A stretch of DNA of 64,000 nt, from assembly GCF_005081945.1 (NCBI RefSeq), contig NZ_CP034879.1:579932-643931 (forward strand), written 5' to 3'. Source of the DNA: Buchnera aphidicola (Brachycaudus cardui). GTDB lineage: Bacteria; Pseudomonadota; Gammaproteobacteria; Enterobacterales; Enterobacteriaceae. Made by a program: the position numbers and the translations under genes. This document shows, one piece after another, positions 10,363 to 18,947 of the stretch. Each line of letters begins with the position of its first letter. Within the stretch, counting starts at the first letter, position 1. The notes below the pieces were generated by a model. It did not search any database. It worked only from the letters and a program-made list of their open reading frames with translations, and was not told where the DNA came from.

Positions 10363-11082
10363 CTATTCTTGTAACTGAAATAATAAATCAAAAATATTAT
10401 TACCTCGCATGTGTCCTTTTTTTTCAAATTTAGTTGTTATACGCGAAATAGGTCGTAAAATAAAATTATTTTTTTTAGATAAATTAATATAATTTTTAAT
10501 ATTTTTTATTTCTTCTAATATATAGAAAGCATATTCTTCTGAATCAGTAGCAATATGTAATGTACCACCAACTATTAATTTTTTAGAGATAGCTTCTAAA
10601 AATTTACTTTGTATTAGTCTTCTTTTATGATGACGTTTTTTTTTCCAAGGATCTGGAAAAAAAATCTGAACTTTTGACAAAGTATTATCCATAATCATAT
10701 TATGAATGACTTCTGTTACATCATGATAAATAACTCTTAAATTTTTAATTTTCGCAATATGAGCAAAATGCAAACAAGATCCTATCCCTGATTTATATAC
10801 TTCTACTCCTAAAAAATTTTTATCGGGGAAATTGATTGCAGTTTGCACTAAAGATTCTCCTGAACCAAAACCAATTTCTAATACAATTGGAGCATCACAA
10901 TTAAATATATATAAAAAATTTAACGCCTCTAATTGGAAATCAATTCCCATTAAAGGCCAATACTTTTTAATCCATTTTAACTGGGATTGAGTAATACGAC
11001 TTCTGCGACATACAAAACTACGAATTTGACGCAAAAAAATACCATTTTTATTATACTGAGGTATTAGGATATTATTTTTCAT
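10363..11082 (-). CDS. trmB: tRNA (guanine-N7-)-methyltransferase
   Basis: TrmB makes m7G46 in tRNA. At 239 residues it equals the E. coli length. The SAM-binding motif is VLEIGFGSGESLV. IFFPDPWKKKRHHKRRL is the family signature, and THIATDSEEYA and TKFEKKGH form the C-terminal substrate site. It is convergent with hemW (10 bp apart) and divergent from mutY. In E. coli trmB, mutY and yggX also sit together (yggH-mutY-yggX), so the block is ancestral. Confidence 0.96.
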   Translation of the reverse strand: MKNNILIPQYNKNGIFLRQIRSFVCRRSRITQSQLKWIKKYWPLMGIDFQLEALNFLYIFNCDAPIVLEIGFGSGESLVQTAINFPDKNFLGVEVYKSGIGSCLHFAHIAKIKNLRVIYHDVTEVIHNMIMDNTLSKVQIFFPDPWKKKRHHKRRLIQSKFLEAISKKLIVGGTLHIATDSEEYAFYILEEIKNIKNYINLSKKNNFILRPISRITTKFEKKGHMRGNNIFDLLFQLQE

Positions 11083-11201
11083 ATCTACTTAAAAGTTTTA
11101 TTTATAACTAAATAAATGTTTATTTGATGTTTTAATCATTAATAATTAAAAATATTTAAAAAATACAACTATTACTTTTTATAAATACGGTTTTTATTAT
11201 A

Positions 11202-12254
11202 ATGACAATATACAATTTTTCACAATTAGTTATCAACTGGTATCACATAAATGGTAGAAAAGATTTACCATGGCAAAAAAATAAAACATTATATATTATC
11301 TGGATATCTGAAATAATGTTACAACAAACTACAGTAAAAACTGTAATTCCATATTTTAAAAAATTTATATTAAATTTTCCTAATATAGAATCTTTAAATA
11401 ATAGTTCATTAGATGAAGTTTTATATTTATGGAGCGGTCTAGGATATTATAATAGAGCTAGAAATATTTACAAATCCGCTAAAATTATTACTGCTAAATA
11501 TTATGGAATATTTCCTAGTAACTTTTCAGATGTTATTAAACTACCAGGAATAGGAAAATCTACAGCAGGAGCAATTTTATCCTTATCATTAAATTTTTTT
11601 TTTCCTATTTTAGATGGTAATGTAAAAAGAGTTTTAATTCGATATTATGGTATTATAGGGTCTTTAAAAGATAGAATAATAGAAAAAAAATTATGGCATA
11701 TAACTGAAATAGTGACACCAATACACAATACTGGAAAATTTAATCAAGCCATGATGGATATAGGTGCATTAATTTGTCTTGCTAAAAAACCAAAATGTGA
11801 AATTTGTCCATTAAGTAAAAGATGTATTGCAAAAATAAAACAAAAATGGGAAAATTATCCTTTAAAAAATACTAAAAAAATATACCCTATAAAAACATCT
11901 TGGTTTACTTTAATACAATTTAATAATACTCTATGGATGGAAAAAAACATAGAAAAAAAAATCTGGAAAAATTTATTTTGCTTTCCAAGTTTTGATACTG
12001 AAGAAAAAGCTCTAAATTGGTTAAAAGAAAAAAAGATCAATACAAATACATATAAAAAAATAAAACCATTTATTCATAAATTTAGTCACTTTATTTTATA
12101 TATCTATCCTATTTTAATTCCATTATCCTCTTGTTTAAAATTTTGTAAAAAAAATAATACTGGTCTTTGGTATGATCTAAAAAAACCTCAACATATAGGA
12201 TTATCAAAACCTGTACAAAAAATACTAGAGAACTTTAAAAAAAATATTTTTTAA
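11202..12254 (+). CDS. mutY: Adenine DNA glycosylase MutY
   Basis: MutY removes adenine paired with 8-oxoguanine. The protein is 350 residues, as in E. coli. Catalytic Glu37 is in SEIMLQQTT, the helix-hairpin-helix is [11 protein letters not shown] at about 114-124, and Asp138 is in LDGNVKRVL. The [4Fe-4S] ligands C192, C199, C202 and C208 are all present. The C-terminal 8-oxoG recognition domain is poorly conserved but full length. It is followed after 20 bp by yggX. Retention of a G:C-protecting enzyme in such an AT-rich genome is notable. Confidence 0.97.
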   Translation: MTIYNFSQLVINWYHINGRKDLPWQKNKTLYIIWISEIMLQQTTVKTVIPYFKKFILNFPNIESLNNSSLDEVLYLWSGLGYYNRARNIYKSAKIITAKYYGIFPSNFSDVIKLPGIGKSTAGAILSLSLNFFFPILDGNVKRVLIRYYGIIGSLKDRIIEKKLWHITEIVTPIHNTGKFNQAMMDIGALICLAKKPKCEICPLSKRCIAKIKQKWENYPLKNTKKIYPIKTSWFTLIQFNNTLWMEKNIEKKIWKNLFCFPSFDTEEKALNWLKEKKINTNTYKKIKPFIHKFSHFILYIYPILIPLSSCLKFCKKNNTGLWYDLKKPQHIGLSKPVQKILENFKKNIF

Positions 12255-12274
12255 AAAAGGAAAATAAAAAAATA

Positions 12275-12508
12275 ATGCGTCGTATAATTTTTTGTACATT
12301 TTTAAAAGAAAAATCTGAAGGTCAAGATTTTCAAATATATCCAGGTCAATTAGGAAAAAAAATATACAATGAAATCTCTAAAAAAGCATGGAAAACATGG
12401 ATTATTCAACAAACTATTTTAATAAATGAACAAAAACTTAATATGTTTAATCTTGAAGATCGTAAAAAAATAGAAAAACATATGAAACTATTTTTATTTA
12501 AAAAATAA
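12275..12508 (+). CDS. yggX: YggX family probable Fe(II)-trafficking protein
   Basis: A short protein of 77 residues against 91 in E. coli. It begins [20 protein letters not shown] with the family's conserved Cys7, and continues [18 protein letters not shown] and [11 protein letters not shown]. The C-terminal 14 or so residues of the E. coli protein are missing. YggX is linked to protection of Fe-S clusters from oxidation, which fits its position behind the Fe-S enzyme MutY. AAAGGA about ten bases before the ATG is a good ribosome-binding site. Confidence 0.95.
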   Translation: MRRIIFCTFLKEKSEGQDFQIYPGQLGKKIYNEISKKAWKTWIIQQTILINEQKLNMFNLEDRKKIEKHMKLFLFKK

Positions 12509-12573
12509 ATATATAACATATAAAAAAATATTGTTATTTTATATAATACTCATCATATTAAAAAAATTATAAA

Positions 12574-13356
12574 GTGCTTATATTTGATTCTGGAATAGGT
12601 GGTTTATGTATATTAAACCATATAAAAAAAATACTACCAAATATGAATTATATTTATATGTTAGATAATCAAGCTTTTCCTTATGGAAATAAAAAAGAAT
12701 GCTTCATTATTGAAAGAAGTATAAAAATTATTAAGACAATAAAAAAAAAATATCCTATTAATATCGTTATAATTGCATGTAATACAGCAAGTACTATAGG
12801 TTTGTCTTTGTTAAGAAAAACATTCAATTTTCCTATTATTGGAGTATTTCCTGATATTGAATCTGCTAAACAATTAACTAAAAATAAAATTATTGGTTTA
12901 ATAGCTACTAAAGCAACAGTTAATTCTTTTTATACTAAAAACATCATATGTCATAATCCTTCTAATTATATTGTTAAAATAATAGCTACAAATAAATTAG
13001 CTTTAATAGCAGAAAAAAAAATAAGAGGAATTAAAATTAAAAAACAAGAATTTCAAAAGATTTTTAAAGCATGGACTACTCTTTCAGTACAACCTGATAC
13101 AATCATATTAGGTTGTACCCATTTTTTATTTTTAAAAAAAGATATAAAAGAAATTCTATATAAATCTATTTATTTTATTGATTCAAAAGAAGCAGTAGTA
13201 TATAAAATTAAAAAATATCTACAACAATTAAATATCAAACAAAATATACAAGAAAATATTATTTTTTATTCAAAATATAATAATAATTTAAAAGAATTAT
13301 TATATTTTTTAAAAAAATATCACTTCAAAAAAATAAAAAATATTAATTTAAATTAA
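12574..13356 (+). CDS. murI: Glutamate racemase
   Basis: MurI supplies D-glutamate for peptidoglycan. The only in-frame start is a GTG at 12574, giving 260 residues with a much shorter N-terminus than E. coli (285) but complete catalytic parts: FDSGIGG (Asp5), IACNTAST (Cys69) and LGCTHF (Cys181). The tail overlaps the convergent sbcB stop by 14 bp. Presence of murI, amiB remnants and ftsN indicates the symbiont still builds or remodels some wall (inference). Confidence 0.93.
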   Translation: MLIFDSGIGGLCILNHIKKILPNMNYIYMLDNQAFPYGNKKECFIIERSIKIIKTIKKKYPINIVIIACNTASTIGLSLLRKTFNFPIIGVFPDIESAKQLTKNKIIGLIATKATVNSFYTKNIICHNPSNYIVKIIATNKLALIAEKKIRGIKIKKQEFQKIFKAWTTLSVQPDTIILGCTHFLFLKKDIKEILYKSIYFIDSKEAVVYKIKKYLQQLNIKQNIQENIIFYSKYNNNLKELLYFLKKYHFKKIKNINLN

Positions 13357-14788
13357 CATATTTATTTAATAAATCTTCATATTTCTTAAAAATATAAATT
13401 AATAAATGATTTAGTAAGATAGTTTTTTCTGAATCAGAAGAATATTTTTTTAATAAATCTTTAATTGTACTTTTATATTCTTCTAAAGAGTATGGATGTA
13501 TAATTTCAAAACAATGTTTTAACCATATTTTTTTTTCATGATTATTTAGTAATTCAAAAAAATTACGAGCACGGTAACGAAAAAATAAAGTTTGTAAGCG
13601 AGAGTCATGAAAATTACAATTAATATTTTTTAAAAAAATCGGTTCAGCATCTCTGATACTTTTTATATTTTTTTTATCATATAAATTGAAAAAAGAATTA
13701 TAGATTTGTAAATCTACATTTAAAGATTGATTATAATTAATTTCTTGAGAAAAAATAATTTGTATCTTATTAATAAAATCTTTGTTTTCTCTTAAATATT
13801 TAATTTTACTGTTATATAAAGCAGTATTTAATTGCAATCGTTTATAATCATTTTCACGAATTACTTCTATAGGTGCTAAAATAGGACAACGATTAAGATG
13901 TAATAACACAATTCCTAAATTAAATAGATTTTTAAAGTCATAATATGGAAAAGGTATATTTTGAAAAAATAGTATTATTTTTTTTATATCTTTAAATAAA
14001 TCAATAGCAATTAATATATTTCTATTATTTTTATGCCATATTATAGGAAGAATAAAAGTCATATTATGACGTACAGTACCAAAATAACTAGAAATATACA
14101 CTATGGGTTTATTTTTTTTTAAATCAATTAATTTATATAGTTTATTTTTATTACGATTTTTGAAAAAAAAATTAAATAATTTAGGTTGTTTTTTTTTAAT
14201 TAGTTTTGCTATTTCAATAGTCGCATATACATCTGATAGCGCATCGTGTACATTAAAATGTTTAATATTATTAACACTTGTTAAATGAGAAAGCTTAAAA
14301 CTAGATATTCCTAATTCATTTTTAGGCCATTTTATACCATTTGGTCTTAAAGCATAGCATCCTCGTATTAAGTTTAATAAGTCCCAACGAGAATTACCAT
14401 TTTTCCAACTCCATTCATAAGGGTCAAAAAAATTTCGATAAAATATATTTCTTGTAATTTCATCATCAAAATTAATATTATTAAAACCAACAATACAAGT
14501 ATTAGATACCGTTAAAATATTATATATTTTTTTAGTAAAATAATATTCATTAGTCCCATGTTTTTGTGTATATTGAGGGGTGATATGAGTAATTAAAATA
14601 GAATTAGGATCAGGTAAATAATCATCTGGTGGAAAACAATAAAAACACTGCGGAGGATTAATTATATTCAAATTCATATCTGTTCTAATACATGCAAATT
14701 GAGCAGGTTTATCTAGTGCTGTATGTGTTCCAAAAGTCTCATAATCATAAAACAAAAAAGTAGGTATATTTTTTTTAAGTAGTATCAT
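13343..14788 (-). CDS. sbcB: Exodeoxyribonuclease I
   Basis: ExoI degrades single-stranded DNA 3' to 5' and acts in repair. The protein is 481 residues (E. coli 475). DEDD-family residues are visible: FYDYETFGTH (Asp15, Glu17), VGFNNINFDDEITRN and HDALSDVYATI. The SH3-like and helical C-terminal parts are recognisable from HLNRCPILAP and LQTLFFRYRARNF. It overlaps the end of murI and is divergent from tmaR. In E. coli yeeX (tmaR) and sbcB are also near each other. Confidence 0.96.
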   Translation of the reverse strand: MILLKKNIPTFLFYDYETFGTHTALDKPAQFACIRTDMNLNIINPPQCFYCFPPDDYLPDPNSILITHITPQYTQKHGTNEYYFTKKIYNILTVSNTCIVGFNNINFDDEITRNIFYRNFFDPYEWSWKNGNSRWDLLNLIRGCYALRPNGIKWPKNELGISSFKLSHLTSVNNIKHFNVHDALSDVYATIEIAKLIKKKQPKLFNFFFKNRNKNKLYKLIDLKKNKPIVYISSYFGTVRHNMTFILPIIWHKNNRNILIAIDLFKDIKKIILFFQNIPFPYYDFKNLFNLGIVLLHLNRCPILAPIEVIRENDYKRLQLNTALYNSKIKYLRENKDFINKIQIIFSQEINYNQSLNVDLQIYNSFFNLYDKKNIKSIRDAEPIFLKNINCNFHDSRLQTLFFRYRARNFFELLNNHEKKIWLKHCFEIIHPYSLEEYKSTIKDLLKKYSSDSEKTILLNHLLIYIFKKYEDLLNKYVNLN

Positions 14789-14886
14789 TGTTGTTTATTT
14801 TAGTAATTAAATAAAATATTAAAATGCTAAAATATCAATTTTATTAAGACAAATTTATTTATTCAAAAACTTAAAAGGTTTTTAAA

Positions 14887-15195
14887 ATGGCAGATACAAA
14901 AAAATCCTTCAAAAACGTGCTAGAATTTGTACATAAATTTAGAAGAAAAAACAAAATTAAAAGAGAAATATGTGATATTGAGAAAAAAATCAGAGATAAT
15001 CAAAAAAGAATATTACTTTTAGATAATCTGAGTCAATATATTACATCAGATATGAATTATGATGAAATAAAAAAAATAATTTTCATGATGAAAAATGACT
15101 ATGAAGATAGAGTAGATGATTACATTGTCAAAAGCGCAGATCTATCAAAAGAAAAAAGAAATTTATCAAGAGATTTAAAAATGATTATTGATTAA
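14887..15195 (+). CDS. tmaR: TmaR family protein (YeeX, DUF496)
   Basis: The protein is 102 residues (E. coli 109) and very strongly conserved: [35 protein letters not shown], and [13 protein letters not shown]. It is probably mostly helical/coiled coil. In E. coli TmaR is a polar protein that sequesters enzyme I of the sugar phosphotransferase system and is phosphorylated on Tyr72. A tyrosine is present at position 72 here (DYEDR). AAAAGG about eight bases before the ATG supports the start. The link to the PTS transporter MtlA in this window is inference. Confidence 0.93.
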   Translation: MADTKKSFKNVLEFVHKFRRKNKIKREICDIEKKIRDNQKRILLLDNLSQYITSDMNYDEIKKIIFMMKNDYEDRVDDYIVKSADLSKEKRNLSRDLKMIID

Positions 15196-15230
15196 AAAAT
15201 ATTATATTTTTTATTAAAAATATTTATTTA

Positions 15231-15303
15231 CTCCCCTGACTGGATTCGAACCAGTGACATACGGATTAACAGTCCGCCGTTCTACCAACTGAACTACAGA
15301 GGA
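15231..15303 (-). tRNA. tRNA-Asn (GTT)
   Basis: A complete cloverleaf of 73 nt. The acceptor stem TCCTCTG/CAGGGGA has one G-T pair. The D arm, anticodon loop ACTGTTAAT (anticodon GTT) and T arm with GGTTCGAATCC are present. It is nearly identical to E. coli asnT. CCA is not encoded. Confidence 0.97.
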
Positions 15304-15446
15304 ATATAAACATATATATCAAAATTTTGAATAGCTGTCAAACATATATACAAAAAAAAATTTTTTTTTAAAAAAAGTATAAAATTTTGAAAAGAAATAT
15401 AGATTATTAGAAAAAATTGATTTATAGTAAAGATAGCAAAAAAAAT

Positions 15447-15519
15447 GGCCCTTTAGCTCAGTGGTAAGAGCAGGCGACTCATAATCGCTTGGTCGCTGGT
15501 TCAAATCCAGCAAGGGCCA
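15447..15519 (+). tRNA. tRNA-Ile2 (CAT, lysidine type)
   Basis: A complete 73-nt cloverleaf with acceptor GGCCCTT/AAGGGCC and anticodon CAT at 15480-15482. The body (GCAGGCGACTCATAATCGC and the T arm) closely matches E. coli ileX rather than methionine tRNAs. It should therefore read AUA after TilS converts C34 to lysidine. CCA is not encoded. A TATAGT at 15423 could be its -10 element. Confidence 0.9.
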
Positions 15520-15650
15520 TCAAAAACAATAAAACTTAATTTCTACATGATATTATATCATCAATAAAAAATGTCATAGTAATTTTAAATATATATTAAT
15601 ATTTAGAATAACATTCTAAATTTTTTATGATGAATTAGGATTTAATTTTT

Positions 15651-16295
15651 ATGGACTGGAAAAAAGAATTTATTGACTTTTCTTTCAAAAAAAAAGCATT
15701 AAGATTCGGAGTGTTTACATTAAAATCAGGACGAACAAGTCCTTATTTTTTTAATTCAGGTTTACTCTCCACAGGTAAAGATATTATTAAAATTGGTTTA
15801 TTTTATGCTCGTTCCATTATAGAATCAAAAATAAAATTTGATATGTTATTTGGAGCAGCATATAAAGGCATTCCAATTGCTGTAGCTACTTCTATAGCAT
15901 TAAAGAATCACTATAATTTAAATGTTTCATATGCTTTTAATAGAAAAGAAGAAAAAAATTATGGAGAAAAAGGAGATTTAATTGGAAAAAAAATTCAAAA
16001 TAAAAAAATTATTATTCTAGATGATGTGATAACATCAGGAACCGCAATACATCATTCTATTAATATTATTGAAGGAAAAAAAGCACATATATCATCCGTA
16101 TTTGTACTTTTAGATCGTAAAGAAAAAGGAAAAAGAAATTTACACACCATCAATCATCTTCAAAATAAAAAAAGCTATAAAATCAATTCAATAATTACTA
16201 TCGAAGATCTAATCTCTTATTTATTTGAAAATAAAACATTAAAAAAACATATACCTGAATTAATAAAATATCGTGAAAAATATGGTATTTATTAA
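15651..16295 (+). CDS. pyrE: Orotate phosphoribosyltransferase
   Basis: PyrE converts orotate plus PRPP to OMP in pyrimidine synthesis. The protein is 214 residues (E. coli 213). It opens [20 protein letters not shown], has the flexible loop [14 protein letters not shown], and the PRPP motif [14 protein letters not shown]. Its last codons overlap the convergent dut stop by 4 bp. AGGA lies about ten bases before the ATG. Confidence 0.96.
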   Translation: MDWKKEFIDFSFKKKALRFGVFTLKSGRTSPYFFNSGLLSTGKDIIKIGLFYARSIIESKIKFDMLFGAAYKGIPIAVATSIALKNHYNLNVSYAFNRKEEKNYGEKGDLIGKKIQNKKIIILDDVITSGTAIHHSINIIEGKKAHISSVFVLLDRKEKGKRNLHTINHLQNKKSYKINSIITIEDLISYLFENKTLKKHIPELIKYREKYGIY

Positions 16296-16747
16296 GCAAT
16301 ACCAGAATGACCAAAACCTTTTTTAGAACGTGATGTTTTATTGAAGTTTTCTACTAAAGAAAAATATGGTTTAATAATCGGAATAAATACTATTTGAGCA
16401 ATTCTATCATCTGGATTAATATAAAAATCTTCTTTACTACGATTCCATAAAGATATCATCAATTGACCTTGATAATCAGAATCAATTAAACCAACTAAAT
16501 TACCTAATACAATACCTTTTTCATGACCCAATCCAGAACGAGGTAAAATTAATGCTGTAATATTAGGGTCTTCAATATATATTGCTATTCCAGTAGGAAT
16601 TAAAATAGTTTGTTGAGATCGTAGTCTTGTTTTTCCTTCCAAACACGCTCTAAGATCTAGTCCTGAAGATCCTGCAGTTGCATAAGTAGGAAATAAAAAA
16701 TTTTTTTTTAAACGTAAATTTAAGATCTTTATTTGAATTTTATTCAT
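16292..16747 (-). CDS. dut: dUTP diphosphatase
   Basis: Dut hydrolyses dUTP to dUMP, keeping uracil out of DNA and feeding dTMP synthesis. It is 151 residues with all trimeric dUTPase motifs in order: [39 protein letters not shown], and the C-terminal arm GFGHSG. The ATG at 16747 gives the family's length. Confidence 0.96.
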   Translation of the reverse strand: MNKIQIKILNLRLKKNFLFPTYATAGSSGLDLRACLEGKTRLRSQQTILIPTGIAIYIEDPNITALILPRSGLGHEKGIVLGNLVGLIDSDYQGQLMISLWNRSKEDFYINPDDRIAQIVFIPIIKPYFSLVENFNKTSRSKKGFGHSGIA

Positions 16748-16791
16748 AGTAATATGATATATTTCTTATTTAAAGAATTTATAAAAAAATT

Positions 16792-17538
16792 TTATGCTGA
16801 TGCATAAAAACCGGAATTAAGAAAAGATGAACGTGAAGACAATGAATAATTTAAATCTGTACCTGTCCATGTTTTTACTATTCCACCAGCTGCAACAACA
16901 ATAGCATGACCTGCAGCAGTATCCCAAATATGAGTATTGCCAAATCTTGGATACAATTGTGCTTTTCCTTCTGCAACTAAACAAAACTTTAACGAAGAAC
17001 CTAAATTTTTTAGTTTATAATTTTTTATACTTTCTAAATAATTTTTTAATTCTTTATCAGGGTGTGAACGACTAGTAACTAATGTTGGAATCTCTAGTGA
17101 AGATACTTTAATTCTTTTTTTTAAACCTATCTGTATTTCTTTCCAAGCTTTATTATTATAAGACGAATATAACACATCAAAAAAAGGAGCATATATTACT
17201 CCTAATACAGGAATTCCATTTTGGATTAAACTAATATTAACTGTAAATTCACCATTTTTATTTAAAAATTCTTTTGTTCCATCTAATGGATCAATTAACC
17301 AATAATTATGCCAATGACGACAAATATCAAGATTATATTTTTCTTCTTCAGAAATAATTGGAATATGAGGAGAAATTAAAAATAATTCTTTTTTAATGAT
17401 ATGATTAGCTTCACAATCAACATTTGTTATAGGAGTTTGATCAGATTTATAACTAATATCTATCAATTTTTCAGAATAATAAAATTTCATAATGACACTG
17501 CCGGCACGACGTACTAATTGACAAATTTTATTTAACAT
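16792..17538 (-). CDS. cysQ: 3'(2'),5'-bisphosphate nucleotidase CysQ
   Basis: CysQ removes PAP, the by-product of PAPS reduction in sulfate assimilation. The protein is 248 residues (E. coli 246). Inositol-monophosphatase-fold metal sites are present: ISEEE, DPLDGTKEF and the C-terminal WDTAAGHAI. GSSLKFCLVAEG is a further family signature. It ends about 45 bp downstream of rplI. Retention fits a symbiont that reduces sulfate to make cysteine and methionine (inference). Confidence 0.95.
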   Translation of the reverse strand: MLNKICQLVRRAGSVIMKFYYSEKLIDISYKSDQTPITNVDCEANHIIKKELFLISPHIPIISEEEKYNLDICRHWHNYWLIDPLDGTKEFLNKNGEFTVNISLIQNGIPVLGVIYAPFFDVLYSSYNNKAWKEIQIGLKKRIKVSSLEIPTLVTSRSHPDKELKNYLESIKNYKLKNLGSSLKFCLVAEGKAQLYPRFGNTHIWDTAAGHAIVVAAGGIVKTWTGTDLNYSLSSRSSFLNSGFYASA

Positions 17539-17589
17539 TTTAAACCAAATTTTAACAAAAATAAAAGATACAATATTTAATAAAAAAAA

Positions 17590-18042
17590 TTAATTTCTTG
17601 AAATTATATTCACTATAAATTCTATTTGAACTTCATTATGCGGCTGAAATACAACTTTATGTTCACCAACTTTACGTAATAAACCATTAGGTAGACGAAT
17701 TTCTTTTTTATTTATTTTTATACCTAATGATATCATTTCTTTTATAATATTTCTTACTCCTACTGAACCAAATATTTTTCCTTCTTTTCCTACTTTAGAT
17801 GATATAGTTATAGATTTTATTTTTTGAATTTTTTGAGCACGTGATTGAGCTATTAGTAATTTACTAATATTTTCTTTTTCTATTTCAATACGATGAGCTT
17901 CAAAAGACTTAATATTTTCTTTATTGGCTAAAATAGCTTTGCCATTTGGAATTAAAAAATTTCTCGCATAACCAGATTTAACGTTAATAATTGAACCAGA
18001 ATCACCTAACTTATGCAATTTACACAGAAGTATGACTTCCAT
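17590..18042 (-). CDS. rplI: 50S ribosomal protein L9
   Basis: The protein is 150 residues (E. coli 149). The N-terminal rRNA-binding domain is MEVILLCKLHKLGDSG ... VKSGYARNFLIPNGKA; a long helix leads to the C-terminal domain with GKEGKIFGSVG and RLPNGLLRKVGEH. It is the third gene of the rpsF-rpsR-rplI operon, 51 bp after rpsR. Confidence 0.97.
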   Translation of the reverse strand: MEVILLCKLHKLGDSGSIINVKSGYARNFLIPNGKAILANKENIKSFEAHRIEIEKENISKLLIAQSRAQKIQKIKSITISSKVGKEGKIFGSVGVRNIIKEMISLGIKINKKEIRLPNGLLRKVGEHKVVFQPHNEVQIEFIVNIISRN

Positions 18043-18093
18043 TGTTTTATTATTCTCTCTTAATATATATTATTAATAAATTCGATTATACTC

Positions 18094-18321
18094 TTAACGA
18101 TGTTGATCAGTGTAAGGTAATAGAGCAAGATAACGTGCTCGTTTAATAGCTCTAGATAACTGTCGTTGATATTTTGCTCTAGTACCAGTGATACGACTAG
18201 GAACAATTTTGCCACTTTCTGTAATATAATTTTTTAATATAGTAATATCTTTATAATCTATTTCTTGTATATTTTCTGCAGTAAATCGACAAAATTTTCG
18301 ACGACGAAAATAACGTACCAT
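18094..18321 (-). CDS. rpsR: 30S ribosomal protein S18
   Basis: The protein is 75 residues, as in E. coli: [18 protein letters not shown] ... [26 protein letters not shown], and the basic end [17 protein letters not shown]18 forms a heterodimer with S6. In E. coli priB lies between rpsF and rpsR; the 107-bp gap here is too short to hold it. Confidence 0.98.
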   Translation of the reverse strand: MVRYFRRRKFCRFTAENIQEIDYKDITILKNYITESGKIVPSRITGTRAKYQRQLSRAIKRARYLALLPYTDQHR

Positions 18322-18428
18322 TTAAAATTTCCTTTTAAAATAGAAAAAAAATATATCAAATTTATATAGTATATTTTTAAAAAGTATATAAATAATCATT
18401 ACTTTAAAAAAGTAATTTATAGTAAAGT

Positions 18429-18770
18429 TTATTTTTTTTCTTTTCTATCATCTTTTAATTTCATTATAGGAGATAATTCAGTTATTGATTTTTTCATACT
18501 CATAATCATATTTCTAAGAATTATATTATTAAAACGAAAGTCTGTTTCTAAAATATTAATGGTTTTAGGCATAACTTCTATGTTCATTAACACGTAATGT
18601 GCTTTATGTAATTTATTAATTGAATAAGATAATTGACGTCTACCCCAATCTTCTAGACGATGTATCGTGCCAGAATTTTCATGAATAATTTTTTTATATT
18701 TTTCGATTAATAACGGTATTTTATCACTTTGATCCGGATGAACCATAAATATTATTTCATAATGACGCAT
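18429..18770 (-). CDS. rpsF: 30S ribosomal protein S6
   Basis: From the ATG at 18768-18770 the protein is 113 residues, beginning [15 protein letters not shown] and containing [28 protein letters not shown]. The frame extends 24 codons upstream, but AAAGGAG ten bases before this ATG and the family N-terminus fix the start. The acidic C-terminal tail of E. coli S6 is lost; the end is Lys-rich. It is first in an operon with rpsR and rplI. Confidence 0.97.
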   Translation of the reverse strand: MRHYEIIFMVHPDQSDKIPLLIEKYKKIIHENSGTIHRLEDWGRRQLSYSINKLHKAHYVLMNIEVMPKTINILETDFRFNNIILRNMIMSMKKSITELSPIMKLKDDRKEKK

Positions 18771-18798
18771 AATAAGAACGCTCCTTTTGGCTTTTTTA

Positions 18799-18840
18799 GC
18801 TTCCTTATTCGAGAATATTATAGCTATTTTCCAAGGAAGC
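18799..18840 (-). promoter_or_regulatory. Inverted repeat in the rpsF mRNA leader
   Basis: GCTTCCTT (18799-18806) and AAGGAAGC (18833-18840) form a perfect 8-bp stem about 30 bases upstream of the rpsF start, around an A/T-rich 26-base loop. In enterobacteria S6:S18 autoregulates this operon through a leader structure. Whether this stem plays that role is inference; I do not see the CCG bulge I associate with the known motif. Confidence 0.4.
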
Positions 18841-18947
18841 AAGGAACTTTTTTTTTAAATTATAGCTAATTTTTTATATATGTTATTTTACTTTTCAATA
18901 AAAATCAATATAATTTCATTTTTTAATCATAAAAAACATAAAAAACT

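Noticed and set aside
15319..15513. 64-codon minus-strand frame reading MLDLNQRPSDYESPALTTEL
   Set aside because: This is the well-known spurious translation of a tRNA gene, here tRNA-Ile(CAU) on the other strand.
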